From NCBI GenBank assembly GCA_963920525.1, contig OY986436.1:9826001-9890000 (forward strand): 64,000 nucleotides of DNA, written 5' to 3'. Made by a program: the position numbers and the translations under genes. How positions within the stretch are numbered: the stretch's first letter is position 1; each line of letters opens with the position of its first letter. The stretch comes from Dichetophora obliterata (Eukaryota; Arthropoda; Insecta; Diptera; Sciomyzidae). Shown in pieces: positions 22,810 to 33,170 of the stretch. The notes under the pieces are model-generated. The model saw only the letters and a list, made by a program, of their open reading frames with translations. It made no database searches and was not told the origin of the DNA.

Positions 22810-23229
22810 CCCAAATAAGATAAACGGTCTGTTCAGAAATGCATCATGATGCGCCAACAGATTTTGCTGCACAAGCCAAATGGTCGAAGAAGTCCAATAT
22901 TTCAGCACTGCAAACGTCTAACATTCTAAAATGTCGTTTTTTTATCAAGTGTCACTCATCATACATATAAAAAAATTCACGCTGCAATTTGGAAAAATAA
23001 ATCAGCGTTCTAAATAACTAGGAAATTAGAAGCAGAAGAAAAAAAGATGACATGTCATCAAAATCCTAGCTCTGATCATAATCCATCAAAAAATTGATTT
23101 GGAATTTTTTGTTGTTACGTCTTCTTGCATTTTAGGTGACGATAAATAAGTTTTTTGTTGTCTGAGCTGACTATTTATTGCTGTTTATACATAAATAAAA
23201 CAACGAAAAGTTGTAAACTCCAAAAAGTT
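22810..23229. other. spacer
   Basis: No gene or element recognised. Confidence 0.35.
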
Positions 23230-25045
23230 TTCTACAACTCCTAAACTAGAAGAGATAGCGCAAAAAGGAACCCGCCTTACTTACGATGTTATGGCAATCA
23301 TTTTAATGCATGAATCGTCCTTGTCAGATGTGTAGTTTAATTTTATAGTAAAAAAAAAAAAAAATTTACCAAAAAGGACATATAAAAATATGATGTAATA
23401 TTATTTTTACAGTTTTTCCAAGAATGCAGTCTGGAAGGCAAAGGCGTACCAAACATTTTGGTGCATAATTTGTCTTTTTATGATGTATGGTTTGAAAGTT
23501 ATGGCCAAAAAACGAAAAAAAGTGGAAAATCACAAAAAATGACGTAGAAAACTAAGATTATTGAAAAAAATATTTTTTCTAAAAATGCAGTCGTGTGGGT
23601 ATTGTTATTACAAACATTTTGGTGCATAAATTGTGCATGTGGGATGCATGGTTTGGGAGTTATGACGAAAAACCAGATATTTTTGGCCAACTACCACTTC
23701 AAAAAGTGTTCTACAACTCCTAAACTAGAAGAGATAGAGCAAAAGTCGTTTCAACACAGAAGGAACCCGCCTTAAGGACGATGCTATTGCAATAATTTTA
23801 ATGCATGAATCGTCCTTGTCAGAAGTGTAGTTTGGATTTAAGGCGAATTTTATAGTGAAAAAACGAAAAAAAAATTTACCAAAAAGGACATATGAAAATA
23901 TGATGTAATATTATTTTTACAATTTTTCCAAGAATGCAGTCTTGTAGGCAGAGGCTTACCAAACATTTTGGTGCATAATTCGTCCTTCTATGATGTATGG
24001 TTTGGGAGTTATGGTCAAAAAACAAAAAAAAAAAGTGGAAAATCACAAAAAATGACGTAGAAAACTAAGATTATTGAAAAAAATATTTTTTTCTAAAAAT
24101 GCAGTCGTGTGGGTATTGTTATTACAAACATTTTGGTGCATACATCGTTTATGTGGGATGCATGGTTTGGGAGTTATGATGAAAAGATATTTTGGCCAAC
24201 TGCCACTCAAAAAGTGTTCTACAACTCCTAAACAAGAAGAGATAGAGCAAAAATCATTTCAACAAAGAAGGAACCCGCCTTAAGGACGATGCTATTGCAA
24301 TAATTTTAATGCATGAATCGTCCTTGTCAGATGTGTAGTTTGGATTTTAAGGCGAATTTTATAGTGAAAAAACGAAAAAAAAAAATTACCAAAAAGCAGA
24401 TATAAAAATATGATGTAATATTATTTTTAAAATTTTTCCAAGAATGCAGTCTTGTAGGCAGAGGTTTACCAAACATTTTGGTGCATAATTCGTCCTTTTA
24501 TGAATATGGTTTGGGAGTTATGGTCAAAAAACAAAAAAATGTGGAAAATCACAAAAAATTACGTAGAAAAAAAACTAATATTCTTGAAAAAAAAATTTTT
24601 TTAAGAATGCAGTCATGTGGGTATTGTTATTACAAACATTTTAGTGCATAAATAGTTCTTGTATGATGTATGGTTTGTGAGTTATGATGAAAAAACCAGA
24701 TTTTTTTGGCCAACTGCCACTCCAAAAAGTGTTCTACAACTCCTAAACTAGAAGAGATAGAGCAAAAACCATTTCAACAAATAAGGAACCTGCCTTAAGG
24801 ACGATGCTATTGCAATAATTTTAATGCATGAATCGTCCTTGTCAGATGTGTAGTTTGGATTTAAGGCGAATTTTATAGTGAAAAAAATGAAAAAAATAAT
24901 TTACCAAAAAGGACATATGAAAATATGATGCAATATTATTTTTACAATATTTCCAAGAATGCAGTTTTGTAGGCAGAGGCTTACCAAACATTTTGGTGCA
25001 TAATTCGTCCTTTTATGATGTATGGTTTGGGAGTTATGGCCAAAA
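23230..25045. repeat. higher-order satellite array (about 510-bp units of three 170-bp monomers)
   Basis: Three related monomers alternate. Monomer A has GCATGAATCGTCCTTGTCAG (four copies). Monomer B has GAATGCAGTCTTGTAGGCAG, GCATAATTCGTCC and TATGGTTTGGGAGTTATGG. Monomer C has ATGCAGTCGTGTGGGTATTG. Successive A copies are spaced by about 497-514 bases, successive B copies by about 509-514, and B to C by about 163. About three and a half higher-order units are present. The 60-69 codon frames inside are repeat translations. Related monomers lie at 57990-58450. Confidence 0.8.
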
Positions 25046-25134
25046 AACAGATGTTTTTATCTTTTAGTTAAAACTTTTAGTTTGTTTTTAAAAAAAGTTA
25101 TTCTTTATTTATTTTATTATTTATTTTTATTCTA

Positions 25135-25574
25135 TCTTAATATATACAAACGTTGGTGCGTATATTTGTCCGAGCATCACGGCCGAACCACTAAAGCTTT
25201 CCACCATGAATTCATACCGTATGCTCGTGAGGTGCTCTGGACGTTTTTTGCGTTTTGGTTTATGTTAGATCTCCCTTGGTGGCGCTGGGGTTGAAAATTC
25301 TTATTTATGGATATATTTAGTCTAAATTGACACCATATATTGTTTAAGTAAAAAATCAATCTTTGACCAAATTTGGACCGGGTATTTATATGTATATACA
25401 TATATATATACATAAAATCCTTGGTGCGCATGTTTGTGATCGTATAACTTTTAAACGACTTTACCGATTGAGGTCATGAGACACTACACATAAACATAAA
25501 AAACTACATATAAAACTTCACCCATATTTATGGAAGACAGGAAGGTGCAGAATAACGTTTGCCAAATCATCTAG
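25135..25574 (+). mobile_element. Helitron-type element, plus strand
   Basis: Begins TCTTAATATATACAAACG after an A and ends ACGTTTGCCAAATCATCTAG before a T. It contains GGTGGCGCTGGGGT, shared with the Helitron at 52586-52950. The 90-codon plus-strand frame and its minus-strand shadow are not recognisable proteins. Confidence 0.6.
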
Positions 25575-26108
25575 TTGTACTATAAAAGAGGTTATATTTT
25601 TCACTTCTGGACATTTTCGAGTTTGACTGATAATCTCCGCATTACACTACAGAGAAGCTGGTACTTTACAAACAGGTTAACTAATTTTAATTATTTGAAT
25701 TTTGTTTATACCAAGATCTTATTGTAAAACATGTTATGCCACAAAAAAAAATCGTTTGAAATAATCAAATTTATTGCTTTGAAAAAAACAGCATTCAACT
25801 AAAGTTGCTCAAATACAGCTTAAAAAGGGAGAGGCTTTTTTTCGCTGAGGATAGGAAATAAAAACTTGTATGGTTATGCTCTTTTAATTTAAATTAATTA
25901 TTTGAATAATGGCTAGCAAATTTTATAGCCTATGTCCTAACTAGACACCATAGCTATCCAATAGAAAAGTAATCATTGAAATAGCGCCTGCCGTTCTCAA
26001 GCTTTTTGCTTCCTTTTTATATGAGTACCCATTTATGTAATAGTATAGATGATGTTAAGAAAAAAGCACGGTGTAAAAGCCAAAATAAATTTGTCACGAG
26101 ACCTACTC
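25575..26108. other. spacer
   Basis: No gene or element recognised. Confidence 0.35.
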
Positions 26109-26255
26109 CGCCTTCCTAAGAAAGAAAGTCATATCTCCACTTGGGTCGTTTTGAAATATTTAACTTTTACATTTTTTATTTTTCTAAGAAACAAACTAGA
26201 AGTAATAGATGTGACTATTTTACTGCCTTTATCTACTTTCTTTCTTAGGACGGCA
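26109..26255. repeat. small inverted-repeat element
   Basis: Inverted arms TCCTAAGAAAGAAAGT (left, about 26113) and ACTTTCTTTCTTAGGA (right, ending about 26251) are perfect over 16 bases and bracket about 120 bases. A 113-codon frame at 26049-26390 passes through and is unrecognised. Confidence 0.45.
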
Positions 26256-29035
26256 GCACTGGCTGTCGACGGTATAGTAGAAGATTTTAAACATGTATAC
26301 CTGGATTTTCGATTTTGCTCTCAAAATCTATATTTGTGGTCTAAGAATAATTTTTTGTTATCTTATATGTACTACTGGTTGAATTTCTAATATAGGAGTA
26401 TGTGTTATATTTGAAGAATAGACCTTTGATACGATGTATTGTAGAGTGGGTTAAAGGAAAAAGTTTAAAAAGTCCAAACTCTATATCAAAGCTGGCATCG
26501 AGGCAAGGTACCAAGAACCAACGAAAAAAATGCCGAAAAATTATTTTTCCCCCCAACTTAAACATTCAATGTCAGATCTTCAAGAATTGCATGCATATCT
26601 CAGCAATTTCTTTAAAAAAGTACCGGGAAAAAATGACGGAATTATCATATCCGATTTGAGTCGAATTTTGCATGGAGCATCACTGACGAAAATAAAAAAC
26701 TTAATTTCGAGGAAAAAAACTTTGGCGTGATTTTTGGCGGAGTGCAAAGAGTACACAAAATTAACAAAAATCAGCAAAAAGTTTGAAAATCGATTCTACA
26801 AAAATTCATATCTCAAACATTTCTGAACCAAATGTTAAGTTTGAACTAACGTTAAAAAGGAAGTTAAACAGAATTAAGTCTTAAAAATAATTTTGGTGGT
26901 TGGGGTTTCTTTTTTTGCAGTAAGATAATTAATTTCATAGAAGGGGTTCGAAACACACCATTTCAAAATTTAAAGCTAGAGCAATTTTTTTCCCTAAAGC
27001 TGGTAAAATCACCTTTTCAACAAAATTAGGGTGGGGACTCAATGGGTTAATGAGATATGGTCATTTTAAACTAGTAAACTGTTTTATGTTTATTCTTTAA
27101 AAAAATTTATTTGAACTTATAAAGACGCATGATTTTTTTTTCTTGCATCAAAAGTATTGAAGCAAAGAGTAATAGTTCATTGCCCGCCTTATAGCCATGA
27201 CAATTTTGGCAATTTACTCTAAAAGGAAAAATTTTTAAAATTTCTTAAACGTTTCCATTGCAAAAAATTGTTCATTTGCTTTTAATTTTACACTTGAAAT
27301 GCTTTTCAAATTTTGGTCGTTTTGAGAAGGTGTCAAAATTTTAAAACAAACTTGCTTTAAAGCAAATTGTAAGTTGGTAAATAACAATGACTCGCTTTAT
27401 AATCCGTGTAATTAACAAAAAAACAAAAACAAATATTAAGTACTAGGCACCATTCCCCATGCACGCGTGTTCAGACACCATGAAACCTAAAAACCATTTT
27501 ACAATTGAAGTACAAATAGACTTTGGTTTTTTTTTGTTTCCTTTTTTAAACATGCATGAAATAATGAGGAAATTCTAAGCAAAAATTCTTACGACATTTC
27601 AATCAACTGCAGCGACATTAAAAGGAAAATGCTTTGCTGATAAGTGAAACAGTAAACATTTTATCCTTCACAGTTTCCGGTTGAAGCTATATCTAATAAT
27701 TATTTTAAATTAATAGCATTTAAATTGATTTTTCATCAGTGTATTTATATGTTCATGAGCAGATAGCATTGCATGTTATTACAATAAATTAGTAAACATA
27801 AGCAGTAATTACTTATTTGCCAAAAGAATATTTTCTCACAATTACAATTTATATCATTTTCATCGCAGCAAATTCAAGGATTAGCAGTTTATACAGAAAT
27901 TTATGTGTGAAATTTTAAAAGTTTTAAAACCTTTTCAAAATAAAATCAAGTCTTTTTAAAATAAAGTTCTGTGATTACTGTTTCAGTGAGGTGGAATTTT
28001 TATCACGTTCTAAATTAAATAATTTGTTATGTAGTTTACGTTATCACTTCAAACATAAAAGTTTTGCTGCTCCCACATGTCACTCCTTCGAAAAAATGTA
28101 CGAACGAGTACGCAACAAAAAAAAAATATCCATAACTAGGTATCTATGCCCTTCCAGCTTGCGTGTCATAAAGTTTGCGTGATTGCGTGCGTTTTTCCTA
28201 TCCTGTCATACACATAGTAAGAAAAAAAAATAACCTTCGCAAATATGCGACTAAATTAACATGTATTAAATAAACAATAAACAAACGATTTTAGTAACGG
28301 CCATCTGGGGGCAATATTCCTTCTTTTAAGCTCTGTCAGTCACTTGAGTGCCTCTGCACACTAATGATTTTGGTTTTTGTGTTATGTCATTACCCGGTTC
28401 TTGCAAGCATGAAACTTAAGCAAGTTTTTAAATTAATTTGTTGACATTTGACATCAATGGCATATGTAAAGACATTTGTTTTTTTTTTTCAATTAACATA
28501 GAGCTAATAGGGATATAGAAAGGATAAGAGAAAGGAAAGCCTGTAATGAAAAATAGACAAAACATGATTTGTTTGATCTTAAAATATGTATTCGCCTCAA
28601 TTTTATAAGCTTTTTTCCAGTGGTAAACGGACTTATGAACGGAACAGATTTTATTTGTACCCGTGTAAAAATATTAGCGGGCGAACAACGAACGAACATG
28701 GGCCGCACGGCCGTAGAAGGGTGACAAATAATTAAAAAAGCCTAGCGACCGAAAGTTGAGTAAAATAAGGGCCGAACAAGGCCTAAATTAAGTTGTTTAT
28801 AGTATCGCTACTTGTGTGTGGCGCAAAATAATTTATTTTTGTATATGACTAGTTGTTGGAATACAATGCCCTAGAGAATTTCAATTAAAACCGTACAATT
28901 TTGTTTGTATGATATTTTATTCACTGTATTCAATATTATTAACTAGTTTTCCAAATATAAACCTTTTCCTCAAATGGAATTAACACTAAAAGTTGCATCT
29001 ATATTAACAAATAAATATATATAATTATATACATT
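26256..29035. other. long AT-rich region, no gene recognised
   Basis: No supported gene. Overlapping frames of 60-90 codons occur on both strands at 26341-26777, the usual sign of non-coding sequence. CAATGGGTTAATG near 27040 resembles a piggyBac-type inner terminus without a partner. A GTTCG-type repeat stretch lies at about 28675-28790 (CGGGCGAACAACGAACGAAC, GGGCCGAACAAGGCC). Confidence 0.35.
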
Positions 29036-29466
29036 AGGGTGGGGCGATTTGAACATCAAAATGGGCGCTTCGCGTTTCTGATTCTTGGGAGTATATTGAG
29101 CAAAAAACTCCACTAGACCATACGTCTACGGTGAAAATCGAGCTTCCAGATTTTGATTTGCAGTTTTTTCTCGGACTTTTGTCACGTTTTTTTTATATTT
29201 TGGCCCATAACAGCCAAACCTTTGAGATTTTCGATCCAATACTAAGACAAAAATCTCAATGGTTTGGCTGTTATAGGCCAAAATATCAAAAAAAAAAAAA
29301 AAAACGTGACAAAAGTCTGAGAAAAAACTGCAAGTCAAAATCTGGAAGCTCGATTTTCACCGTAGACTTATGGTCTTGTGGACTTATTTGCTCAGTACAA
29401 TCCCAAGAATCAAAAACACGAAGCTCCCATTAACACTTTTTCCTTCCATACTAATCGCCCCACTCA
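29036..29466. mobile_element. foldback element with GTGGGGCGATT termini
   Basis: Outer ends AGGGTGGGGCGATT and (reverse complement of the right end) GAGTGGGGCGATT. Inner arms of about 120 bases (around 29105-29225 and 29255-29385) are nearly perfect complements and include GAAAATCGAGCTTCCAGATT and TTTGGC(C/T)(C/T)ATAACAGCCAAAC. The two opposing 70- and 100-codon frames are consequences of the symmetry. Confidence 0.7.
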
Positions 29467-29547
29467 AATACACATATTGTATTGATTTCAGCATGAAGTT
29501 GCAATTTTAATTGAAAAGCAATTACTTTTCATTGCAGAATAATCACT

Positions 29548-29700
29548 GTTCGGCCGATGTTCGGCCACTGTTCGCTCGTTGTCGAGCCGATATTATTTCA
29601 TAATGGCCTCTGTTCGGCCGCTGTTTGGCCAAAAAGTCCTGCAAACGATCCTTGTACAACCCTTATAAGACACGTGTACGGCTGAGAAACATATTTAAAA
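29548..29700. repeat. GTTCGGCC-type degenerate repeat
   Basis: Tandem TGTTCGGCCGATGTTCGGCC, then TGTTCGCTCGTTGTCGAGCC and TGTTCGGCCGCTGTTTGGCC. More GC-rich than the surroundings and related to the shorter stretches at 18016, 19079 and 28675. Confidence 0.55.
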
Positions 29701-29814
29701 TTAGGCCTCGTTTTGCCGTTGCTTGGCCTTAGCTAAAAAAATTTTATTTTTACTCGAGTAAAGTTTATACAGCTACGAAAACTTTAACCCATGCATATAG
29801 TTCTCTATTAATTT

Positions 29815-30146
29815 TTTTTTTTAAATCAAAGAACTAAGGCATGCGCCTTATACCAACAAGGTTTGATCTTTGAACTGAAAGGAAAGGGATAGATTATTTA
29901 GAGGAATTGATTGGAACCTTACGTGAATTATTGATTAGGCGAAACAACCGTGAAAGACAATTTGTTCCTGTTCTTTTGATTCCACATTTTCCACAATTTA
30001 GTTGTGGATTTTTAGTTTTCCATAATTCTTAAATGCAGGAAAGAACAAAGAAAGTGAAAGGAACCATGCCCGAACTCGGATTTGAACCAGTGTCTTTTGG
30101 GTTGATAGTCTAGCGCACTCTCCACTAGACTATAAAGACCGACAAT
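29815..30146 (-). mobile_element. tRNA-headed SINE (family 2), minus strand
   Basis: On the minus strand the head reads GGTCTTTATAGTCTAGTGGA (A-box-like TAGTCTAGTGG), then GGTTCAAATCC (B-box-like) about 45 bases on, the spacing of an internal RNA polymerase III promoter. The body contains CCACAACTAAATTGTGGAAA and AAGGTTCCAATCAATTCCTC and ends in an A-rich tail at about 29812-29823. It matches the copy at 40613-41003 closely along its length. It is a retroposon, not a functional tRNA gene. Confidence 0.75.
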
Positions 30147-30694
30147 TTGTTCAGACATCACCCACAGTGGGATAAATCGTGAATTTAAGTGAACAAAAGT
30201 AGATTTTTTGATAATCGCTGAAAGCATTTTTGAAAATAGTTTGCTTTTCGGAGAGGAAAAAGGGCGGAATTTTTCAGATTTTTCAATCATTATATTTCAG
30301 TATATTTCGCTAAACAAATCAAATTCAAGCGACTGCAATGTTTTTAGTCACGTTAAGTTCGAAGGTTGCGATTATCCTAAAAGATATTTTTCGTAGGCTG
30401 AGATGTTTGGTTCTCTGCGGAGAAGTGGGTTCTTAAAATACTTCGATAGGTTTTAAAAAATTAATGTGAGCTTAGTTTTTGAGGTTTTGGCTGTTGTGAA
30501 TTAAGTTTTGTTCGCCTAGAATCACGATCTATGGCTGTTAGCACGCAAATGACATGTACCTTACATAGTAAGCGGGCACTAGAGTATGCTGCTTACTATG
30601 ATGCACAAGAAAGATAAGAAGACACACTTAAACGAAACAGTGGTAAATACGAAATAGAATACATACATAAATTAATGAAGGCTTTTGGTGACTT
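30147..30694. other. spacer with a dispersed motif
   Basis: No gene. ACCTTACATAGTAAGCGGGC and GAGTATGCTGCTTA (30556-30600) are similar to 46149-46193 (ACCTTACGCAGTAAGCG, GTATGCTGCTTATGA), so a short dispersed repeat is present. Confidence 0.35.
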
Positions 30695-30948
30695 TTTTAT
30701 TTTTTTTATTTACTTGATTGCTAAACCTTAACAGGTTTTATAGCAAAATTAAAATTATAAAATAAGATATTTAATACAATTCAAAAATATAAAGTATGAT
30801 ATTGAATGAAATAATGTATTTTAAACAAACTAAAAAGTTTTAGTAAATTGCTTAAAGTATATAATTTTATTAAAGTATAAAAAATAATAGAAAAAAAGTT
30901 AAGTCAAAATCTATAAAATCAGACAGCATAGCAGGGTTGCGTTTTCAA

Positions 30949-31296
30949 GACAAACAAGGTCAAGTTAGCAACAATTTTTGTATACGGCGGAGTCGTGTGA
31001 CAAACAAGGTCTCATACCCAATAAAACACCACTCCAATAGGTATTTATATAATATATATCGTTCTGTCTCCCTGAAGCCGGTGAAATCCTGGCTTGACAG
31101 GGTGGTTACTCGACAAACTAGGTCAACTTCACCAAACCAATTTTCATAAAATAAAGAAAACCAGTTGCGAACGCAGGCACCAAGACAAACTAGGTCTTAT
31201 CGGCCACTCATATTAATATATTACAAATCGATCTAACGTAGTGTTTCAAGAGGTAAAAAGACACCAAGACACCACGGTACCGTCGACAAATGAAGT
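30949..31296 (-). repeat. repeated GACAAAC(A/T)AGGTC motif
   Basis: Five copies of GACAAACAAGGTC, GACAAACTAGGTC or the variant GACAAATGAAGTC start near 30949, 30999, 31112, 31184 and 31284. Spacing is irregular (50-113 bases) and flanks differ. They lie in the presumed 3' region of the LINE. Confidence 0.6.
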
Positions 31297-31489
31297 CCCA
31301 ATCATCATGAAGATATGAGGCAATTGAAGATCCCAGGTTTAGGTCCAATCAGATTATTTAGATGTTTATACACCAAAATATTCCATTTTACGCTTAGGTC
31401 CATTTATCCATTTAGATTGTTATATTAATGATAATGTGTTTACAAATCACCAGATGCATAAGATATATGTTTGAAAGAACTTTACATAA

Positions 31490-32086
31490 TCAACGTCGGT
31501 GTTGCAGGTAATCTATAATTTTGTGTTTGATTGAGTCCATGGATTCACTTAAGGATATAACATCAGATACAAAATTAAAATCACCGCAAGCGCTTCTAAG
31601 AGGTTCATTTTGCAAATAATTAGTTCTACAAAAGTTCATGTGGAGTTCATGATTGCAGTTTTGAGCAAACTTTACTAATAGAAGCCAAATGTTTGCTATA
31701 AACTTCTAAGGTAGAAAGGGAAGGAATATATGAGCATGTAATAAAAAGGCTCAAGGAACCAAACTTAACATGAACACAACAGAATTCAATGTCCAAGGTT
31801 TCTGGAATTAATAACTCTTCAGAGAAATGTGTCGCTTTGACTGCAATCAACACACCCCTCCTTTAGAGCAAATACCAGGAATGGAGTTTCTATCTTTGCG
31901 GTATATGTTAAATTTGTTGCACAGAATTTCAGTATTTAGAGTGTTAGGTTTCAGCCAAGTCTCACTAAAAGCTATTATATTAAAGTGAAGGTTGTGACTC
32001 AAAATTAATAAATTATTTAGTTTGGTGTTAATGCCACGAACGTTTTGGTAAAGGATAAGGAACTGAAAGCAACAACCTAGTTTTTT
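31490..32086 (-). pseudogene. LINE ORF2 endonuclease fragment
   Basis: The frame reads LILYQNVRGINTKLNN, then AFSETWLKPN, then NIYRKDR: the N-terminal half of an APE-type endonuclease, where N of QNVRG and E of SETWL are the conserved active-site region. A frameshift near 31857 moves the continuation (GVLIAVKA, then SYIPSLSTLEVY) to another frame, which stops near 31647. Remnants of a DFNFVSD-like block follow. It overlaps or abuts ORF1 upstream, as usual in this LINE type. It cannot produce an active enzyme. Confidence 0.7.
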
Positions 32087-33125
32087 TGATTCTTGTTAAA
32101 AACCGAAAAGTAGCCAAGGAAGTTGTAGGCCGAGGTCTAGAAATAAATTCATGCACCATCGTATTGTCAGGCCAAAACTTTTGATCCAATACCTTGTGAA
32201 AAAGATCACCAGGCAAAGATATTTTAAAAGAGGACGAAATTCGCTCGTATGAAAAATTGAATTTGTAAACAGAGATATTTTTATTTACAACATTTAGCTT
32301 AGAGTTTATATAGAATAACACGTCTTCACCGGATGTATCAGCTGCAAAACGAGAAACAAATATAGATTTTGCAGGCTCAATAATCACAAGTTCTTTATGA
32401 ACAGGGGCTTTGATACTGCTGTTCGATATTTGTTTCGGTATCGCTCCTGTAGAAACCGGAGTAATTTGAGAAGGTGCAGGGACCACATTTGAGGAAATAC
32501 AAGTTTCAGCGTAAGTTTTTTTTGTGGCAGAAACGCGAGGAGAATCAGCATTTTCCTCTATGATTGGTATTGCTTCAACAGAAAGAGAAATCTGATCAGC
32601 TGACGCAGCGACCTTAGTTGGTGCGATATTATCAGTAATTTGATCAGTATTGACAGCTCCAATTGATTGATCTTCAAGCTGTATGTTCACATTAGGGAAA
32701 ACAGTTAAAGTAGAAGGTAGAACAGTATTATTATTGGGCGATGGCATGGCTATATCAGTAGTTTTAGCTGAACTACGAAGATTTTTGTTTGAACGTTTAC
32801 TTTTTGGAGAATTGTAAGCTTCGTCCATAATTTTAAAATTTTTAAACAAATCTTCGTATTCACTCAGTCTATCTTGTGCTACCTTTAGATCCTTAGCAAC
32901 CTCCAAAAAACCTTTCCGAGATTGTCTAATAAGTTTAAAGATCTCAACGTTTGTGAACCTGCAATCTTCACATGACCAGCGAAGTCCCTTACTTTCGTTG
33001 AGTGCATCGAAGATCCTCGCAGTCAACGCTGCACACTTGATATGAAAAAATGAATCACACAACCAGCAAGTAACCAGCCGGTCTGATTCACCCTTTACAG
33101 CGCAGTTTCGGAAATTGCAGATCAT
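32028..33125 (-). CDS. LINE ORF1 protein with PHD zinc finger
   Basis: The 365-residue frame starts at an ATG. Residues 3-55 have the full C4HC3 spacing of a PHD finger: Cys3, Cys8, Cys20, Cys23, His28, Cys31, Cys52, Cys55, with Trp50 just before the last pair. Residues about 60-95 look helical and may form a coiled coil; 105-240 are low-complexity and rich in Ser/Thr/Ala. A compact domain from about 250 (KSIFVSRFAADTSGEDVLFY) to 335 resembles the nucleic-acid-binding C-terminal domain of CR1-type ORF1 proteins. The final roughly 20 residues run into the ORF2 region and may come from a frameshift. Presumed role: RNA binding in the retrotransposition particle. The frame is intact although ORF2 is ruined. 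Confidence 0.65.
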   Translation of the reverse strand: MICNFRNCAVKGESDRLVTCWLCDSFFHIKCAALTARIFDALNESKGLRWSCEDCRFTNVEIFKLIRQSRKGFLEVAKDLKVAQDRLSEYEDLFKNFKIMDEAYNSPKSKRSNKNLRSSAKTTDIAMPSPNNNTVLPSTLTVFPNVNIQLEDQSIGAVNTDQITDNIAPTKVAASADQISLSVEAIPIIEENADSPRVSATKKTYAETCISSNVVPAPSQITPVSTGAIPKQISNSSIKAPVHKELVIIEPAKSIFVSRFAADTSGEDVLFYINSKLNVVNKNISVYKFNFSYERISSSFKISLPGDLFHKVLDQKFWPDNTMVHEFISRPRPTTSLATFRFLTRIKKTRLLLSVPYPLPKRSWH

Positions 33126-33170
33126 TTTCAGTTTAACAGTAAGTTTTGCAATATAGATGAAAGTAAAAGG

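Larger units (their letters stand above)
30695..33170 (-). mobile_element. decayed CR1/jockey-like LINE, internally deleted
   Basis: On the minus strand the order is ORF1 with PHD finger (33125-32028), the start of ORF2 endonuclease (about 32086-31490), a 3' region (about 31340-30720) and an (AAATA)-type tail. The rest of the endonuclease and all reverse transcriptase are missing, consistent with a large internal deletion. The 5' boundary is not clear and no target duplication was identified. Confidence 0.6.

Noticed and set aside
23230..25045. CRISPR-like array
   Set aside because: Units are about 170 bp related monomers without conserved short repeats and unique spacers, and the sequence is clearly eukaryotic.
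29126..29433. Opposed 70- and 100-codon frames
   Set aside because: They read the two arms of the same foldback element.
30949..31296. CRISPR-like array of GACAAACAAGGTC repeats
   Set aside because: Motif is only 13 bases, spacing is irregular, and it sits in a LINE.
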